A stretch of 64,000 nucleotides of DNA, taken from CAVRRZ01 sp963723745. GTDB taxonomy: Bacteria; Actinomycetota; Actinomycetes; Mycobacteriales; Geodermatophilaceae. Shown here in pieces: positions 41,165 through 49,320 of the stretch. A program made the position numbers and the translations under genes. The stretch spans positions 1,310,183-1,374,182 of the forward strand of contig CAVRRZ010000001.1 in the NCBI GenBank assembly GCA_963723745.1. The letters are read 5' to 3'. The first letter of the stretch is position 1. Every line of letters starts with the position of its first letter. The notes under the pieces were generated by a model that saw nothing but the letters and a program-made list of their open reading frames with translations, was not told the DNA's origin and did not search any database.

Positions 41165-41688
41165 GCCCGGTGAAGCGCCGCGACCTCGCCGTCCTCGCCC
41201 TCGGCCTCGCCCTGGCGGCGTGGCTGCTCGTGCGTTCCCTCTACGGCGACTTGCCCCGGTTGCAGTGGTGGCTGCCGACACCGCTGGCCGTGCTGGCGCT
41301 GGCCGAGGTCATGGCCGCGGCGATCGTCCGCGACCGCCTGCGGTCGCTGCGTGCCGCGCGCGCCGCCGGCCGGGGCCGCCCCCGAGAGGGCAGGCAGCCG
41401 ACCGGACCGGTGCGCCCGCTGGAGCCCATGCTCGTCGCGCGACTCGCGGTGCTCGCCCAGGCCAGCGCCTACGTGGGTGCGGTCCTCCTGGGCGTCTGGG
41501 CGGGGGTGCTCGCCTACGTCGGACCGGCGACCGGGCGGCTGCAGGCGGCCGGCGGCGACACGGTCACCGCGGTGATCGGCATCGCCAGCGCTGCGGCGCT
41601 GGTGGGTGCCGCGCTGTGGCTGGAGTCGGTCTGCCGGATCCCGCCCGGCCCGGACGAGGAGGAAGGCCCGTTGGCCCCCTCCGCCTGA
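41161..41688 (+). CDS. DUF3180 membrane protein
   Basis: A 175-residue protein from GTG 41161, coupled to folK. Four hydrophobic helices in two pairs: DLAVLALGLALAAWLLVRSL and TPLAVLALAEVMAAAIV, then ARLAVLAQASAYVGAVLLGVWAGVLAYV and TAVIGIASAAALVGAALWLE. Between the pairs lies a basic Gly/Arg loop. The C-terminus is acidic (GPDEEEG). It matches M. tuberculosis Rv3605c in position and topology. Function unknown. It ends the folate operon. Confidence 0.88.
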   Translation: MSPVKRRDLAVLALGLALAAWLLVRSLYGDLPRLQWWLPTPLAVLALAEVMAAAIVRDRLRSLRAARAAGRGRPREGRQPTGPVRPLEPMLVARLAVLAQASAYVGAVLLGVWAGVLAYVGPATGRLQAAGGDTVTAVIGIASAAALVGAALWLESVCRIPPGPDEEEGPLAPSA

Positions 41689-41742
41689 CGCAACTCGGGG
41701 TCGGTCAACTCGGGGGTCAGGTCAACCCGCGGTCGGGGTCGG

Positions 41743-42939
41743 TCAGGTCAGGGCGGCGCCGGCGGTCTCGGGCGCGGTGCCCTCGACGGAGCGGCGCAGC
41801 GCGGCGTGCAGCGACTCGGGGGTGAGCACGCCCAGGAACCGGTCTCCGTCGAGCACCGCGACCCAGCCGGCGTCCAGTTGCAGCATCGTCGAGAACGCCG
41901 TCTTCAGCGACGCGTCCACCGGCACCCAGGCCTCCATCCGCCGGGCCGCCGAGCCGACGGTCCCCGGCCCGGTCGCCCGCTCCGCCGACAGCCAGCCGTG
42001 CAGGGCGCCGACGTCGTCGACCACCACGGCCCAGCGGGCGCCGGCTCGTTCGAGCGCGGCCCGCGCCTCGCTGAGCCGGGCGTCGACGTTCACGACGGGG
42101 GGCTGCTCCAGGTCGGCCACGTCGATGCCGGTGACCGCCAGCCGCTTCAGGCCGCGGTCCGCGCCGACGAAGTCGGCCACGAAAGGGGTGGCCGGCGCGC
42201 CGAGGATCTCCCCGGGCGCGGCGAACTGCTCCACGTGGCCGCCCTCGCTCATGACCGCGATCCGGTCGCCGAGGCGCACCGCCTCCTCGATGTCGTGGGT
42301 GACGAACACGATCGTCTTGCGCACCTGCTCCTGCAGCCGCAGGAACTCCGACTGCAGCCGCTCGCGCACCACCGGGTCGACCGCCGAGAACGGCTCGTCC
42401 ATCAGCAGGACGCCGGGGTCGGCGGCCAGTGCGCGCGCGACGCCGGCCCGCTGTCGCTGACCACCGGACAGCTGGGCCGGGTAGCGGTCCCCGTGGACGG
42501 CGGGGTCGAGGCCGACGGTCGTCAGCAGCTCGTCCACCCGGTCGCGGATCCGTTTCCGGTCCCACCCGAGCAGGCGGGGCACCGTGCCGACGTTGGTGCG
42601 CACGTCCTGGTGGGGGAACAGCCCCACGCTCTGGATGACGTAGCCGATGCGGCGGCGCAGCTTGTCCGGGTCGACCCTCGTGACGTCGTCGCCGCCGAGC
42701 AGGATGCGCCCGGTGCTCGGCTCGATCAGCCGGTTGATCATCTTCATGGTCGTCGTCTTGCCGCAGCCCGACGGGCCGACCAGGACGCTGAGCTCGCCCG
42801 CGGCGAAAGCGAGGTCCAGCTCGGCGACACCCAGGGTGCCGTCGGGGAAGACCTTGCTGACCCCCTCGAGCCGGATCTCCTCGGCCCCGGAACCCGGCCC
42901 GGGACGCTGCACCGACGGCGGCTGGTCGCTAGCGTCCAC
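41743..42939 (-). CDS. opuCA: Glycine betaine/osmoprotectant ABC transporter ATP-binding protein with CBS domains
   Basis: A 398-residue protein from GTG 42939. Walker A G-P-S-G-C-G-K-T-T is at residues 55-63, the signature is Q-L-S-G-G-Q-R-Q-R, and Walker B is L-L-M-D-E-P-F-S-A-V-D-P. The H-loop is in FVTHDIEEAVRLGDR. Residues ~275-385 form a tandem CBS region (VVNVDARLSEARAALERAG; VDASLKTAFSTMLQLDAGWVAVLDGDRFLGVLTPESL), which in OpuA/OpuC-type transporters senses ionic strength or c-di-AMP. A DisA c-di-AMP synthase is encoded at 58-59 kb. It is divergent from the two permease genes. Confidence 0.9.
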   Translation of the reverse strand: MDASDQPPSVQRPGPGSGAEEIRLEGVSKVFPDGTLGVAELDLAFAAGELSVLVGPSGCGKTTTMKMINRLIEPSTGRILLGGDDVTRVDPDKLRRRIGYVIQSVGLFPHQDVRTNVGTVPRLLGWDRKRIRDRVDELLTTVGLDPAVHGDRYPAQLSGGQRQRAGVARALAADPGVLLMDEPFSAVDPVVRERLQSEFLRLQEQVRKTIVFVTHDIEEAVRLGDRIAVMSEGGHVEQFAAPGEILGAPATPFVADFVGADRGLKRLAVTGIDVADLEQPPVVNVDARLSEARAALERAGARWAVVVDDVGALHGWLSAERATGPGTVGSAARRMEAWVPVDASLKTAFSTMLQLDAGWVAVLDGDRFLGVLTPESLHAALRRSVEGTAPETAGAALT

Positions 42940-42956
42940 GGTATGGCCCTCCTGGG

Positions 42957-43661
42957 ATGCGCCCGGTGCTGAGCGCGGCGAGCGAGGTGCTCGCGGCCGA
43001 AGCGGCGCCGAACCCGTGGTTCGACGTGAACTACGTGACCCGCAACTGGGACACCATTCTGGGCTACCTGGGCCAGCACGTCAGGCTCACCGTCGGCGCG
43101 GTCGTGCTGGGCGCGCTGCTCGCCCTGCCCCTGGCCCTCCTGGCGCGGCGCAGCCGGTTCCTGTCCGGCTCCGTGCTCGGGCTGTCCACGGTGATCTACA
43201 CGATCCCGTCCCTGGCGATGTTCGCCTTCCTCGCCCCGTTCACCGGTCCGCTGTCGGCGACCACCGTGCTCGTCGGGCTGGTCCTGTACTCGCTGGTCAT
43301 CCTCGTGCGCAACTTCCTCGCCGGGCTGCAGGCGGTGCCCGCCGACGTCCGCGAGGCCGCCCGCGGCATGGGCTACGGCTCGGGCCGGCTGTTCCTGCGG
43401 GTCGACCTGCCCCTCGCCCTGCCGTCCTTCATGGCCGGGCTGCGGATCGCCACCGTCTCCACGGTCGCCCTGGTCACGGTCGGCGTCATCACCGGCAACG
43501 GCGGGCTGGGCCAGCTGATCGTCGGTGGCTTCAACTCCAACTTCTACCGCGCGGAGATCGTCACCGGAGCCGTCGGCTGCGTCCTGCTCGCGCTGCTCGC
43601 CGACGTGCTGCTCGCGGGCGCCGAACGACTGCTCACGCCCTGGACGCGGGTGCGCACGTGA
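42957..43661 (+). CDS. opuCB: Betaine/osmoprotectant ABC transporter permease (OpuCB-like)
   Basis: A 234-residue protein from ATG 42957; GTG 43027 (V-N-Y-V-T-R-N-W) is an alternative nearer the usual family start. About six hydrophobic helices. The EAA-type motif is ADVREAARGMGYGSGRLFLRVDLPLALP, facing the ATPase, and VGVITGNGGLGQLIVGG is typical of OpuCB/OpuCD. Only 17 bp separate this start from the divergent ATPase start, so promoters must lie within opposing coding sequence unless the later start is used. The stop overlaps the next permease (GTGA). Confidence 0.9.
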   Translation: MRPVLSAASEVLAAEAAPNPWFDVNYVTRNWDTILGYLGQHVRLTVGAVVLGALLALPLALLARRSRFLSGSVLGLSTVIYTIPSLAMFAFLAPFTGPLSATTVLVGLVLYSLVILVRNFLAGLQAVPADVREAARGMGYGSGRLFLRVDLPLALPSFMAGLRIATVSTVALVTVGVITGNGGLGQLIVGGFNSNFYRAEIVTGAVGCVLLALLADVLLAGAERLLTPWTRVRT

Positions 43662-44380
43662 ACGTCTTCGGCGACGCGTTCGTCTACCTCAACGACCCGT
43701 TCAACTGGACCCGCACGGGCGGGATCCTCGACCTGCTCGTCGAGCACCTGGCCGTCTCGGCGGTCGCGGTGCTCGCCGCGGCGCTGCTGGCGATCCCGCT
43801 CGGCATCTTCCTGGGGACGACGGGGCGGGGGGGCGGCGCCGTCGTCGTCCTCTCCAACGTCAGCCGGGCCGTGCCGACGCTGGCGCTGCTCACCCTGTTC
43901 GCCGTCACCCCGATCGGCTTCGGCAACGAGGCCACGGCGATCGCGCTGGCCGTCTTCGCCTTCCCGCCGATCCTGACCAACACCTTCGTCGGCTTCCGGG
44001 AGGTCGATCGCGACGTCCGCGAGGCCGCCCGTGCCATGGGCATGCGCCGGGGGCAGGTCGTCCGTCGCGTCGACCTGCCGCTCGCGATGCCCCTGATCAT
44101 GACCGGCGTGCGGACGGCGGCGGTGCAGGTGGTCGCGACGGCGACCCTGGCCGCGCTCGTCGGCGGCGGCGGGCTCGGCCGGATCATCAACCTCGGCTTC
44201 GGCCAGCAGGACTACGGCCAGATCATCGCCGGCGCCCTGCTCGTCGCGGCCCTCGCGCTGCTCACCGAGGCGCTGCTGGTGCTGCTGTCCGCGGCGCTCA
44301 CCCCCGGCCCCCGCCGGTTCGCGCTTCCGCGGCTCGGTCGGCGGTCGGGTGAACCACAGGCTTCCGCCGTCCCCCTCTGA
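43658..44380 (+). CDS. opuCD: Betaine/osmoprotectant ABC transporter permease (OpuCD-like)
   Basis: A 240-residue protein from GTG 43658, overlapping the upstream permease. It has six hydrophobic segments, SNVSRAVPTLALLTLFAV, and the EAA loop VDRDVREAARAMGMRRGQVVRRVDLPLAMP. ATLAALVGGGGLGRIINLGFGQQDYG, which ends the family core, follows. It forms the membrane channel with the first permease. The substrate-binding gene follows after 143 bp. Intact. Confidence 0.9.
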   Translation: MNVFGDAFVYLNDPFNWTRTGGILDLLVEHLAVSAVAVLAAALLAIPLGIFLGTTGRGGGAVVVLSNVSRAVPTLALLTLFAVTPIGFGNEATAIALAVFAFPPILTNTFVGFREVDRDVREAARAMGMRRGQVVRRVDLPLAMPLIMTGVRTAAVQVVATATLAALVGGGGLGRIINLGFGQQDYGQIIAGALLVAALALLTEALLVLLSAALTPGPRRFALPRLGRRSGEPQASAVPL

Positions 44381-44523
44381 GGCCGCTCCGGTAACGGAAG
44401 GGCAACAGCTGGGCCGCGACATTGCCGTGTACCACCGGGTGGAGTTCCATGATCGGTGCGGGAGTCCTCCCGCCAGACACGCGTGCGGCCCGCGAGCCGC
44501 ACGGGACACAGAAGGCGGGCACC

Positions 44524-45528
44524 ATGCGCACACGTTCCCGGATCCTCGCGCCCCTGGCCGCCTCGGTGCTGCTGCTCGGCGTGGCCGCCTGCGGCGAGTC
44601 CGGCTCCTCCGGCACCGGCGGTGGCTCGGAGACCGACAGCACCGACGGTGCGTCGGCCGGCGGTGAGAACTGCGCGCCGGTCGCCGGCGACCAGCTCGTC
44701 GTCCTGGAGGACGACCAGGAGCTGCAGAACGCGGACAACATCATTCCGGCGGTCAACGCCGAGGCGGCGGACCCGGTGCTGATCCGGGCGCTCAACGCGG
44801 TGTCCGAGGCGCTGACCACCGACGAGCTGATCGAGATGAACGCCGCCGTCGAACTCCAGCGCGAGAGCGCGGAGGACGTCGCCGCCGCCTGGGTCGAGGA
44901 GAACATCGACCCCGCAGGGCTCGAGCAGGGCAGCGGCTCGATCGTCGTGGGCGGCGCCAACTTCCCCGAGTCGACCATCCTCGCCAACGTCTACGCCGAC
45001 GTCCTGACGGCCGCCGGCTACGACGCCTCCGTGCGGGAGGTCGGCAACCGCGAGCTCTACCTGCCGGCGCTGCAGGACGGCGACATCCAGGTGTTCCCCG
45101 AGTACCTGGCCACGGTGACCGAGTTCCTCGACGGCGACGACACCAACCAGGTCGCCTCCGGCGACGTCGGAGCCACCGTCGAGGCGTTGCAGCCGCTGGC
45201 CGAGGAGGCCGGCCTGGTGTTCGGCGAGCCGTCCGAGGCCGCCGACCAGAACGCCTTCGCCGTCACCCAGGAGTTCGCCGACTCGCTCGGGGTCGGCACC
45301 CTGTCCGAGCTCGCCGACGTCTGTGGCGAGGGGCTGATCCTCGGAGGGCCGGCCGAGTGCCCGGAACGGCCGTTCTGCAAGCCGGGTCTCGAGGAGACCT
45401 ACGGCCTGGAGTTCGACAGCTTCCGCGAGCTCGACGCCGGCGGCCCGCTGACCCGCGCCGCCATCGAGCAGGGCGAGATCTCCATCGGCCTGGTCTTCAG
45501 CTCCGCCGGGTTCCTCGCCGAAGGCTGA
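44524..45528 (+). CDS. opuCC: Betaine/osmoprotectant-binding lipoprotein (OpuAC fold), apparently circularly permuted
   Basis: A 334-residue protein from ATG 44524. The signal peptide ends L-G-V-A-A-C with the lipid Cys at 23, then a Gly/Ser/Thr linker to ~48. Residues ~49-127 (DQLVVLEDDQELQNADNIIPAV; LTTDELIEMNAAVELQ) are what normally ends an OpuAC/OpuCC domain. Residues ~138-334 begin SIVVGGANFPESTILANVYADVL, the canonical OpuCC start, and run to ISIGLVFSSAGFLAEG, where the missing C-terminal part would follow. So the lobe segments appear reordered rather than lost. It delivers betaine-type solutes to the transporter. A family A palindrome follows. Confidence 0.85.
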   Translation: MRTRSRILAPLAASVLLLGVAACGESGSSGTGGGSETDSTDGASAGGENCAPVAGDQLVVLEDDQELQNADNIIPAVNAEAADPVLIRALNAVSEALTTDELIEMNAAVELQRESAEDVAAAWVEENIDPAGLEQGSGSIVVGGANFPESTILANVYADVLTAAGYDASVREVGNRELYLPALQDGDIQVFPEYLATVTEFLDGDDTNQVASGDVGATVEALQPLAEEAGLVFGEPSEAADQNAFAVTQEFADSLGVGTLSELADVCGEGLILGGPAECPERPFCKPGLEETYGLEFDSFRELDAGGPLTRAAIEQGEISIGLVFSSAGFLAEG

Positions 45529-45546
45529 CCGGGCAACACCGACCCG

Positions 45547-45606
45547 GGTAAAGGAAGCGATACCCCTCCTTCGCGGCGCCAGGGCGGGGGTAAAGCTTCC
45601 TTTGCC
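45547..45606. repeat. Palindromic intergenic element, family A, copy 3
   Basis: The right arm GGGGTAAAGCTTCCTTTGCC (45587-45606) is the family consensus. The left arm (45547-45566) pairs at 17 of 20 positions; mismatches fall at the third, 13th and 14th bases. It fills the space between the convergent opuCC and DUF1684 genes and ends directly at the latter's stop codon. Confidence 0.85.
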
Positions 45607-46212
45607 TCAGTACCAGCCGCCGGCGGGGAGCTGCTCGCCGGCGGCCACCACCGCGGGGATCCGGTTGCCCTCGGGCGCCAGCGGGCACGACCAGCGCGGG
45701 TCGTACGCGCAGGACGGGTGGTAGGCGACGTTCAGGTCGACGACCAGCCGGTTCCCCGTGCCGCCCAGGTCGGCGCCCTTCACGGTGTCGAGCAGGTAGC
45801 GGCCGCCGCCGTAGGTGGTCGCGCCGGCGCTGCCGTCGCGCAGGGGCACGAAGACGCCGCCGCCGTAGCTGTCGAGCCACCACACGTCGACGCGGCCGAG
45901 AGCACCCAGGGCCACCGTGCCGATGCGCTCGAAGGGCACCACGCCGTCCGAGGCGGTCGGCACCTCGCGGCGTTCGGGCGGGGCCGGCTCGAGCTCGGGT
46001 TCGAACCGCAGCGCCGGATCGTAGGGCGCGAAGGGCAGTCCCGAGAAGCCCGCGCGCACCTCCGGTGACAGTGGCGAGTCCGGGTGGGCGGCGAACATCT
46101 CGTCCCGGCCGTCGCGCCACGTGCGCCAGCCGACCTCCGGGTCGGCGGCGGCGCGGGCGGCGCCGAAGAGGGCGGAGGTACGGCGTCGCCAGTCGAGCAA
46201 TGAGAGCGTCAC
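45607..46212 (-). CDS. DUF1684 family protein
   Basis: A 201-residue protein from GTG 46212 (V-T-L-S-L-L-D-W-R-R-R-T). Family landmarks are WRTWRDGRDEMFAAHPDSPL, FAPYDPALRFEPEL, VDVWWLDSYGGGVFVPLRDGSAGATTYGGGRYLLDT, and the Cys-containing end NVAYHPSCAYDPRWSCPLAPEGNRIPAVV. DUF1684 proteins are compact beta-rich proteins of unknown function with a conserved 'DFNxAYNPyCaY..ysCPlpP.NrL' end, matched here. Cytoplasmic by absence of a signal. The frame is open further upstream, but that part overlaps the divergent gene. Confidence 0.85.
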   Translation of the reverse strand: MTLSLLDWRRRTSALFGAARAAADPEVGWRTWRDGRDEMFAAHPDSPLSPEVRAGFSGLPFAPYDPALRFEPELEPAPPERREVPTASDGVVPFERIGTVALGALGRVDVWWLDSYGGGVFVPLRDGSAGATTYGGGRYLLDTVKGADLGGTGNRLVVDLNVAYHPSCAYDPRWSCPLAPEGNRIPAVVAAGEQLPAGGWY

Positions 46213-46300
46213 CGGGCAACTGTCGCAGTCCCGACGTCGGTGCCGCGCGGTAACCGGACGTTGCCGTCTCCGTGACGACGACGGCGCTACGCTGGCACGC

Positions 46301-48118
46301 ATGCCGAGGCGCCAGGACGACGGATCATCCTGGCGCCCGCACGACACCGACCGGAGCATCGACCCCTTCGACGGGCCCGCGCGCGGGGTGTCGAGGCCGG
46401 TCTCGCCGCGGTCCGCGGCGAGACCACCCGTGCCTCCGCTACCGTCCCGGCCGTCCGCCGGCGATGACCCGGCCGCCCGCACCGGTTCGAACCGCCCCGG
46501 CACGAAACAACCCGGCGCGAAACAGCCCGGCACGAAACAGCCCGGCACGAAACAACCCGGCACAGCCTCCTCGTCCCGGCTGCCGTCGCAGGGCCGGCGC
46601 TACAGGCCCACCGGACTGCGGACGCCGCTGCTCGCGGGCGGGGCGGTGCTCGCCGTCGGTGCCACGCTGCTGGTGTTCCTGACCGACAACCCCGACCTGT
46701 TGCGCGTCGCGGTGGTCGCGGCCGCCTGGGCGTTCGTCCTGGCCACGTTGGTCGCGGGCCGCCGCCGGGCCGACGAGACCGCCGCCGAGGGGCGCGAGAC
46801 GGCGCTGCGCCGTGCCTACGAGCACCAGCTCGAGCGGGAGGTGGCCGCCCGGCGCGAGTTCGAGCTGGAGCTGGAGAACGAGGTGCGCCGCGAGGCCGAG
46901 GAGGCCATGCGCGCCGAGATCGACGCCCTGCGCGAGGACCTGGCCGGCCTGGCGGCGCTGCGCGAGGAGGTGTCCCGCGTCGCCGACCTCAAGGACGACG
47001 TCGCGTCGCTCACCGCCCTGCGCGCCGAGGTGGCACGGGTGGCCGCCCTCCGCGACGACGTCCTCGCCCTGACCGCGTTGCGCACGGAGCTGGGACAGGT
47101 CGGCGAGCTGCGTGCCGACCTCGGACGACTGCGGGCGGAGCTCACCGAGCAGCTGTCCAGCGAGATGCTGGTCGAGCGGATCGTGATGCGCACCCAGGCC
47201 GGCCGGCTCGACGCGGCGCCCTCCTGGCGGGAGGACCCCCCGCGCGAGCTCACCGGTGGCTGGCCGGCGGTCCGGCTCGACGAGTCACCGGCCACCCAGC
47301 AGTACCCGGCGACGCCCCAGCGCCACTCCGCGGTACCGCAGTATCCGGGAACACAGCAGTACCCCGTCGCGCAGCAGTTCGAGACGACGACGCAGCAGTT
47401 CGAGCGGATCCGCGTCGACCGGCCCATGCGCGCCTGGGAGCCCGCGACCGGGGGGTTCGCGATGCCGGCGGCCCAGGCGCCGGCCCCGGCGGTGTCGGCC
47501 CCGACCCCGGCCCCGCCCCCGGCGGCCCAGGCCCCGGCCCCGCAGCCCGCGCCGCTCCCGGTCGCCGAGCCGCCTGCCTGGATGCCCGTCGCGCCGGCCA
47601 CCGAGGGCTACGGGCTGCCCGACCTGCCGGCCCGCCGGTCGCGACACTCCGCGGCCGCGGACGACGACGCCGAGCCGCTGCCGACTTCTCCGCCGCCGTC
47701 CCCGGTCGAGTGGCTGGCCGCCCGTTCGCTGCTCGACGAGCCGGCGACCCAGGAGCGACCGCGCCCCTCGCCGCGACGCCGTCGGACCGACGACGACGAC
47801 CCGCTCGCACACCCCCTGCTCCCGCCGCGACCGGAGGACGCCCGGACCACCGAACGGCCGGCCGCCCCGGCGCCGAGCAGCTCGGCCTACCCCTTCGGGG
47901 CACCCGCCCCGCTCCCGCAGCCCGAGCCGGCCGGGCCCGAGCCGGCCGTGCCCGGGCCGGCGGCGCCCGGGCCGGCCGCCGGAACCGGCTCGGTGCGCGT
48001 CGACCAGATCCTCGCCGACAGCGGGGTCACCCCCGCCACCGGCAGCCGCCGGAGGCGCCGCTACCGGGAGGACGACGGCTCCGACGACGTCCTCTCGCGG
48101 GTGCTCCGCGGCGGCTGA
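46301..48118 (+). CDS. DUF6779-like coiled-coil membrane protein with Pro-rich tail
   Basis: A 605-residue protein from ATG 46301. Residues 1-~105 are basic and Pro-rich and include four PG(T/A)KQ repeats. Two hydrophobic helices follow (TPLLAGGAVLAVGATLLVFL; LLRVAVVAAAWAFVLATLVAG). A long Glu/Arg/Leu coiled coil comes next (residues ~150-290) with repeating (L-A-x-L-R-x-E/D-V) heptad-like blocks. The last ~300 residues are Pro/Ala/Gln-rich and disordered, ending RRRRRYREDDGSDDVLSRVLRGG. It corresponds to M. tuberculosis Rv3604c, next to DUF2520 and panC. Function unknown; the layout suggests a cell-envelope or division-associated scaffold, which is inference. Confidence 0.8.
   Translation: MPRRQDDGSSWRPHDTDRSIDPFDGPARGVSRPVSPRSAARPPVPPLPSRPSAGDDPAARTGSNRPGTKQPGAKQPGTKQPGTKQPGTASSSRLPSQGRRYRPTGLRTPLLAGGAVLAVGATLLVFLTDNPDLLRVAVVAAAWAFVLATLVAGRRRADETAAEGRETALRRAYEHQLEREVAARREFELELENEVRREAEEAMRAEIDALREDLAGLAALREEVSRVADLKDDVASLTALRAEVARVAALRDDVLALTALRTELGQVGELRADLGRLRAELTEQLSSEMLVERIVMRTQAGRLDAAPSWREDPPRELTGGWPAVRLDESPATQQYPATPQRHSAVPQYPGTQQYPVAQQFETTTQQFERIRVDRPMRAWEPATGGFAMPAAQAPAPAVSAPTPAPPPAAQAPAPQPAPLPVAEPPAWMPVAPATEGYGLPDLPARRSRHSAAADDDAEPLPTSPPPSPVEWLAARSLLDEPATQERPRPSPRRRRTDDDDPLAHPLLPPRPEDARTTERPAAPAPSSSAYPFGAPAPLPQPEPAGPEPAVPGPAAPGPAAGTGSVRVDQILADSGVTPATGSRRRRRYREDDGSDDVLSRVLRGG
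46496..46555 (+). repeat. 15-bp coding tandem repeat (PG[T/A]KQ x4)
   Basis: Four head-to-tail units of CCCGGCACGAAACAR (46496-46510, 46511-46525, 46526-46540, 46541-46555). The second has GCG for ACG, giving PGAKQ. The repeat is in frame in the N-terminal region of the DUF6779-like protein, so unit number could vary between strains without breaking the frame. Confidence 0.9.
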
Positions 48119-48342
48119 CGCGTCGCCCGCGTGAGGTAGCCCACAGCGCTGCTGCGTTGCAGGGGCGCGCCGGCCGTCCGACACTCGCTCGAAGGACTTC
48201 CTGCGTGACACCCGAGGTTGCAGCAGGGGCCCGGCACGAGCACACCACGCGCCACCGCACCACCCTGGCGGCCTCCGACGGCGGAGGCCACGGAACCGAT
48301 AGTCCGGTACCCGCCCGCGGGACTGGAACGAGAGGTGCACCG

Positions 48343-49320
48343 ATGCCTGCTGCCCGCAGGACCGTTCGCTCCGCCGGCCTCGTGCCGGCCGACACCGCCC
48401 CCGCCCGTCTCCGCGTCGGCGTCATCGGCGCCGGACGTGTCGGCGCCGTCCTGGGCGCCGCCCTCGACGCGGCCGGCCACGAGGTGGTCGCCGCCGCCGG
48501 TCTGTCCGCGGCGTCCGCCGACCGCGCCGCCCGGCTGTTGCCCGGCGTCCCGCTGGTCCCTGCCGACGAGGTCGTGGCCGTCTCCGACCTCGTCGTCCTG
48601 GCCGTGCCCGACGACACGCTCCCCGGTCTGGTCGCCGGCCTCGCCGGCACCGGCGCCTGGCGGGCCGGGCAGATCGCCTTCCACACCTCGGGTGCGCACG
48701 GCCTGGCCGTGCTCGAACCCGCCGAGCGGGCCGGGGTGCTGCCGCTGGCCCTCCACCCGGCGATGACGTTCTCCGGGGGCACCGAGGACACCGACCGGCT
48801 GCCCGGCGCACCCTTCGGCGTGACCAGCCGGGCGCTGCACCGGCCCGTGGCGGAGACCCTCGTGCTGGAGATGGGGGGCGAGCCGTTCTTCGTCGCCGAG
48901 GAGGACCGGCGGCTCTACCACGCGGCCCTGGTCACCGGCGCCAACCACCTGGTCACGCTCGTGGCCGAGGCCGCCGACCTGCTCCGCGCGGCGGGCATCG
49001 ACGCGCCCGCCCGCGTCCTCGGCCCGCTGCTGACGGCCGCGCTGGACAACGCGCTGCGCCGCGGCGACGGCGGGCTGACCGGCCCGGTCAGCCGCGGTGA
49101 CGTCGGCACCGTCGGCGACCACCTCGACACGCTCGCCGAGCGGGCCCCGGCCTCGGTCGGGGCCTACGTGGCGATGGCCCGGCGCACCACCGAGCGGGCC
49201 CTGGCCGCCGGGCGGCTCAAGACGCACGAAGGTGCCCCGCTGCTCGACCTGCTCGGCGGCGCATCCGCCCACCCCGCCACCCCGGGGTCCCGCGACACCG
49301 ACCCGGCGGGCTCCCGGTGA
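48343..49320 (+). CDS. Rossmann-like/DUF2520 protein
   Basis: A 325-residue protein from ATG 48343, with GAGAGG 7 bp upstream. The dinucleotide-binding motif is V-G-V-I-G-A-G-R-V-G-A-V-L, then VVLAVPDDTLPGLVAGLAG and FHTSGAHGLAVLEPA. PLALHPAMTFSGG precedes the DUF2520 helical domain (YHAALVTGANHLVTLVAEAADLLRAAGI; SRGDVGTVGDHLDTLA). It resembles ketopantoate reductase/pyrroline-carboxylate-reductase-like enzymes. Immediately precedes panC with a 4-bp overlap, so a pantothenate-linked role is plausible but not proven. The 224 bp upstream show no clear hairpin. Confidence 0.88.
   Translation: MPAARRTVRSAGLVPADTAPARLRVGVIGAGRVGAVLGAALDAAGHEVVAAAGLSAASADRAARLLPGVPLVPADEVVAVSDLVVLAVPDDTLPGLVAGLAGTGAWRAGQIAFHTSGAHGLAVLEPAERAGVLPLALHPAMTFSGGTEDTDRLPGAPFGVTSRALHRPVAETLVLEMGGEPFFVAEEDRRLYHAALVTGANHLVTLVAEAADLLRAAGIDAPARVLGPLLTAALDNALRRGDGGLTGPVSRGDVGTVGDHLDTLAERAPASVGAYVAMARRTTERALAAGRLKTHEGAPLLDLLGGASAHPATPGSRDTDPAGSR

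Noticed and set aside
46496..46555. Four 15-bp repeats considered as a CRISPR array
   Set aside because: The units are contiguous, multiples of three and in frame in a coding region, so they are a protein repeat.
47285..48340. Minus-strand open frame opposite the DUF6779-like tail
   Set aside because: It is antisense to a Pro/Ala-rich coding tail, which always opens Gly/Arg-rich frames on the other strand; no start context or domain.
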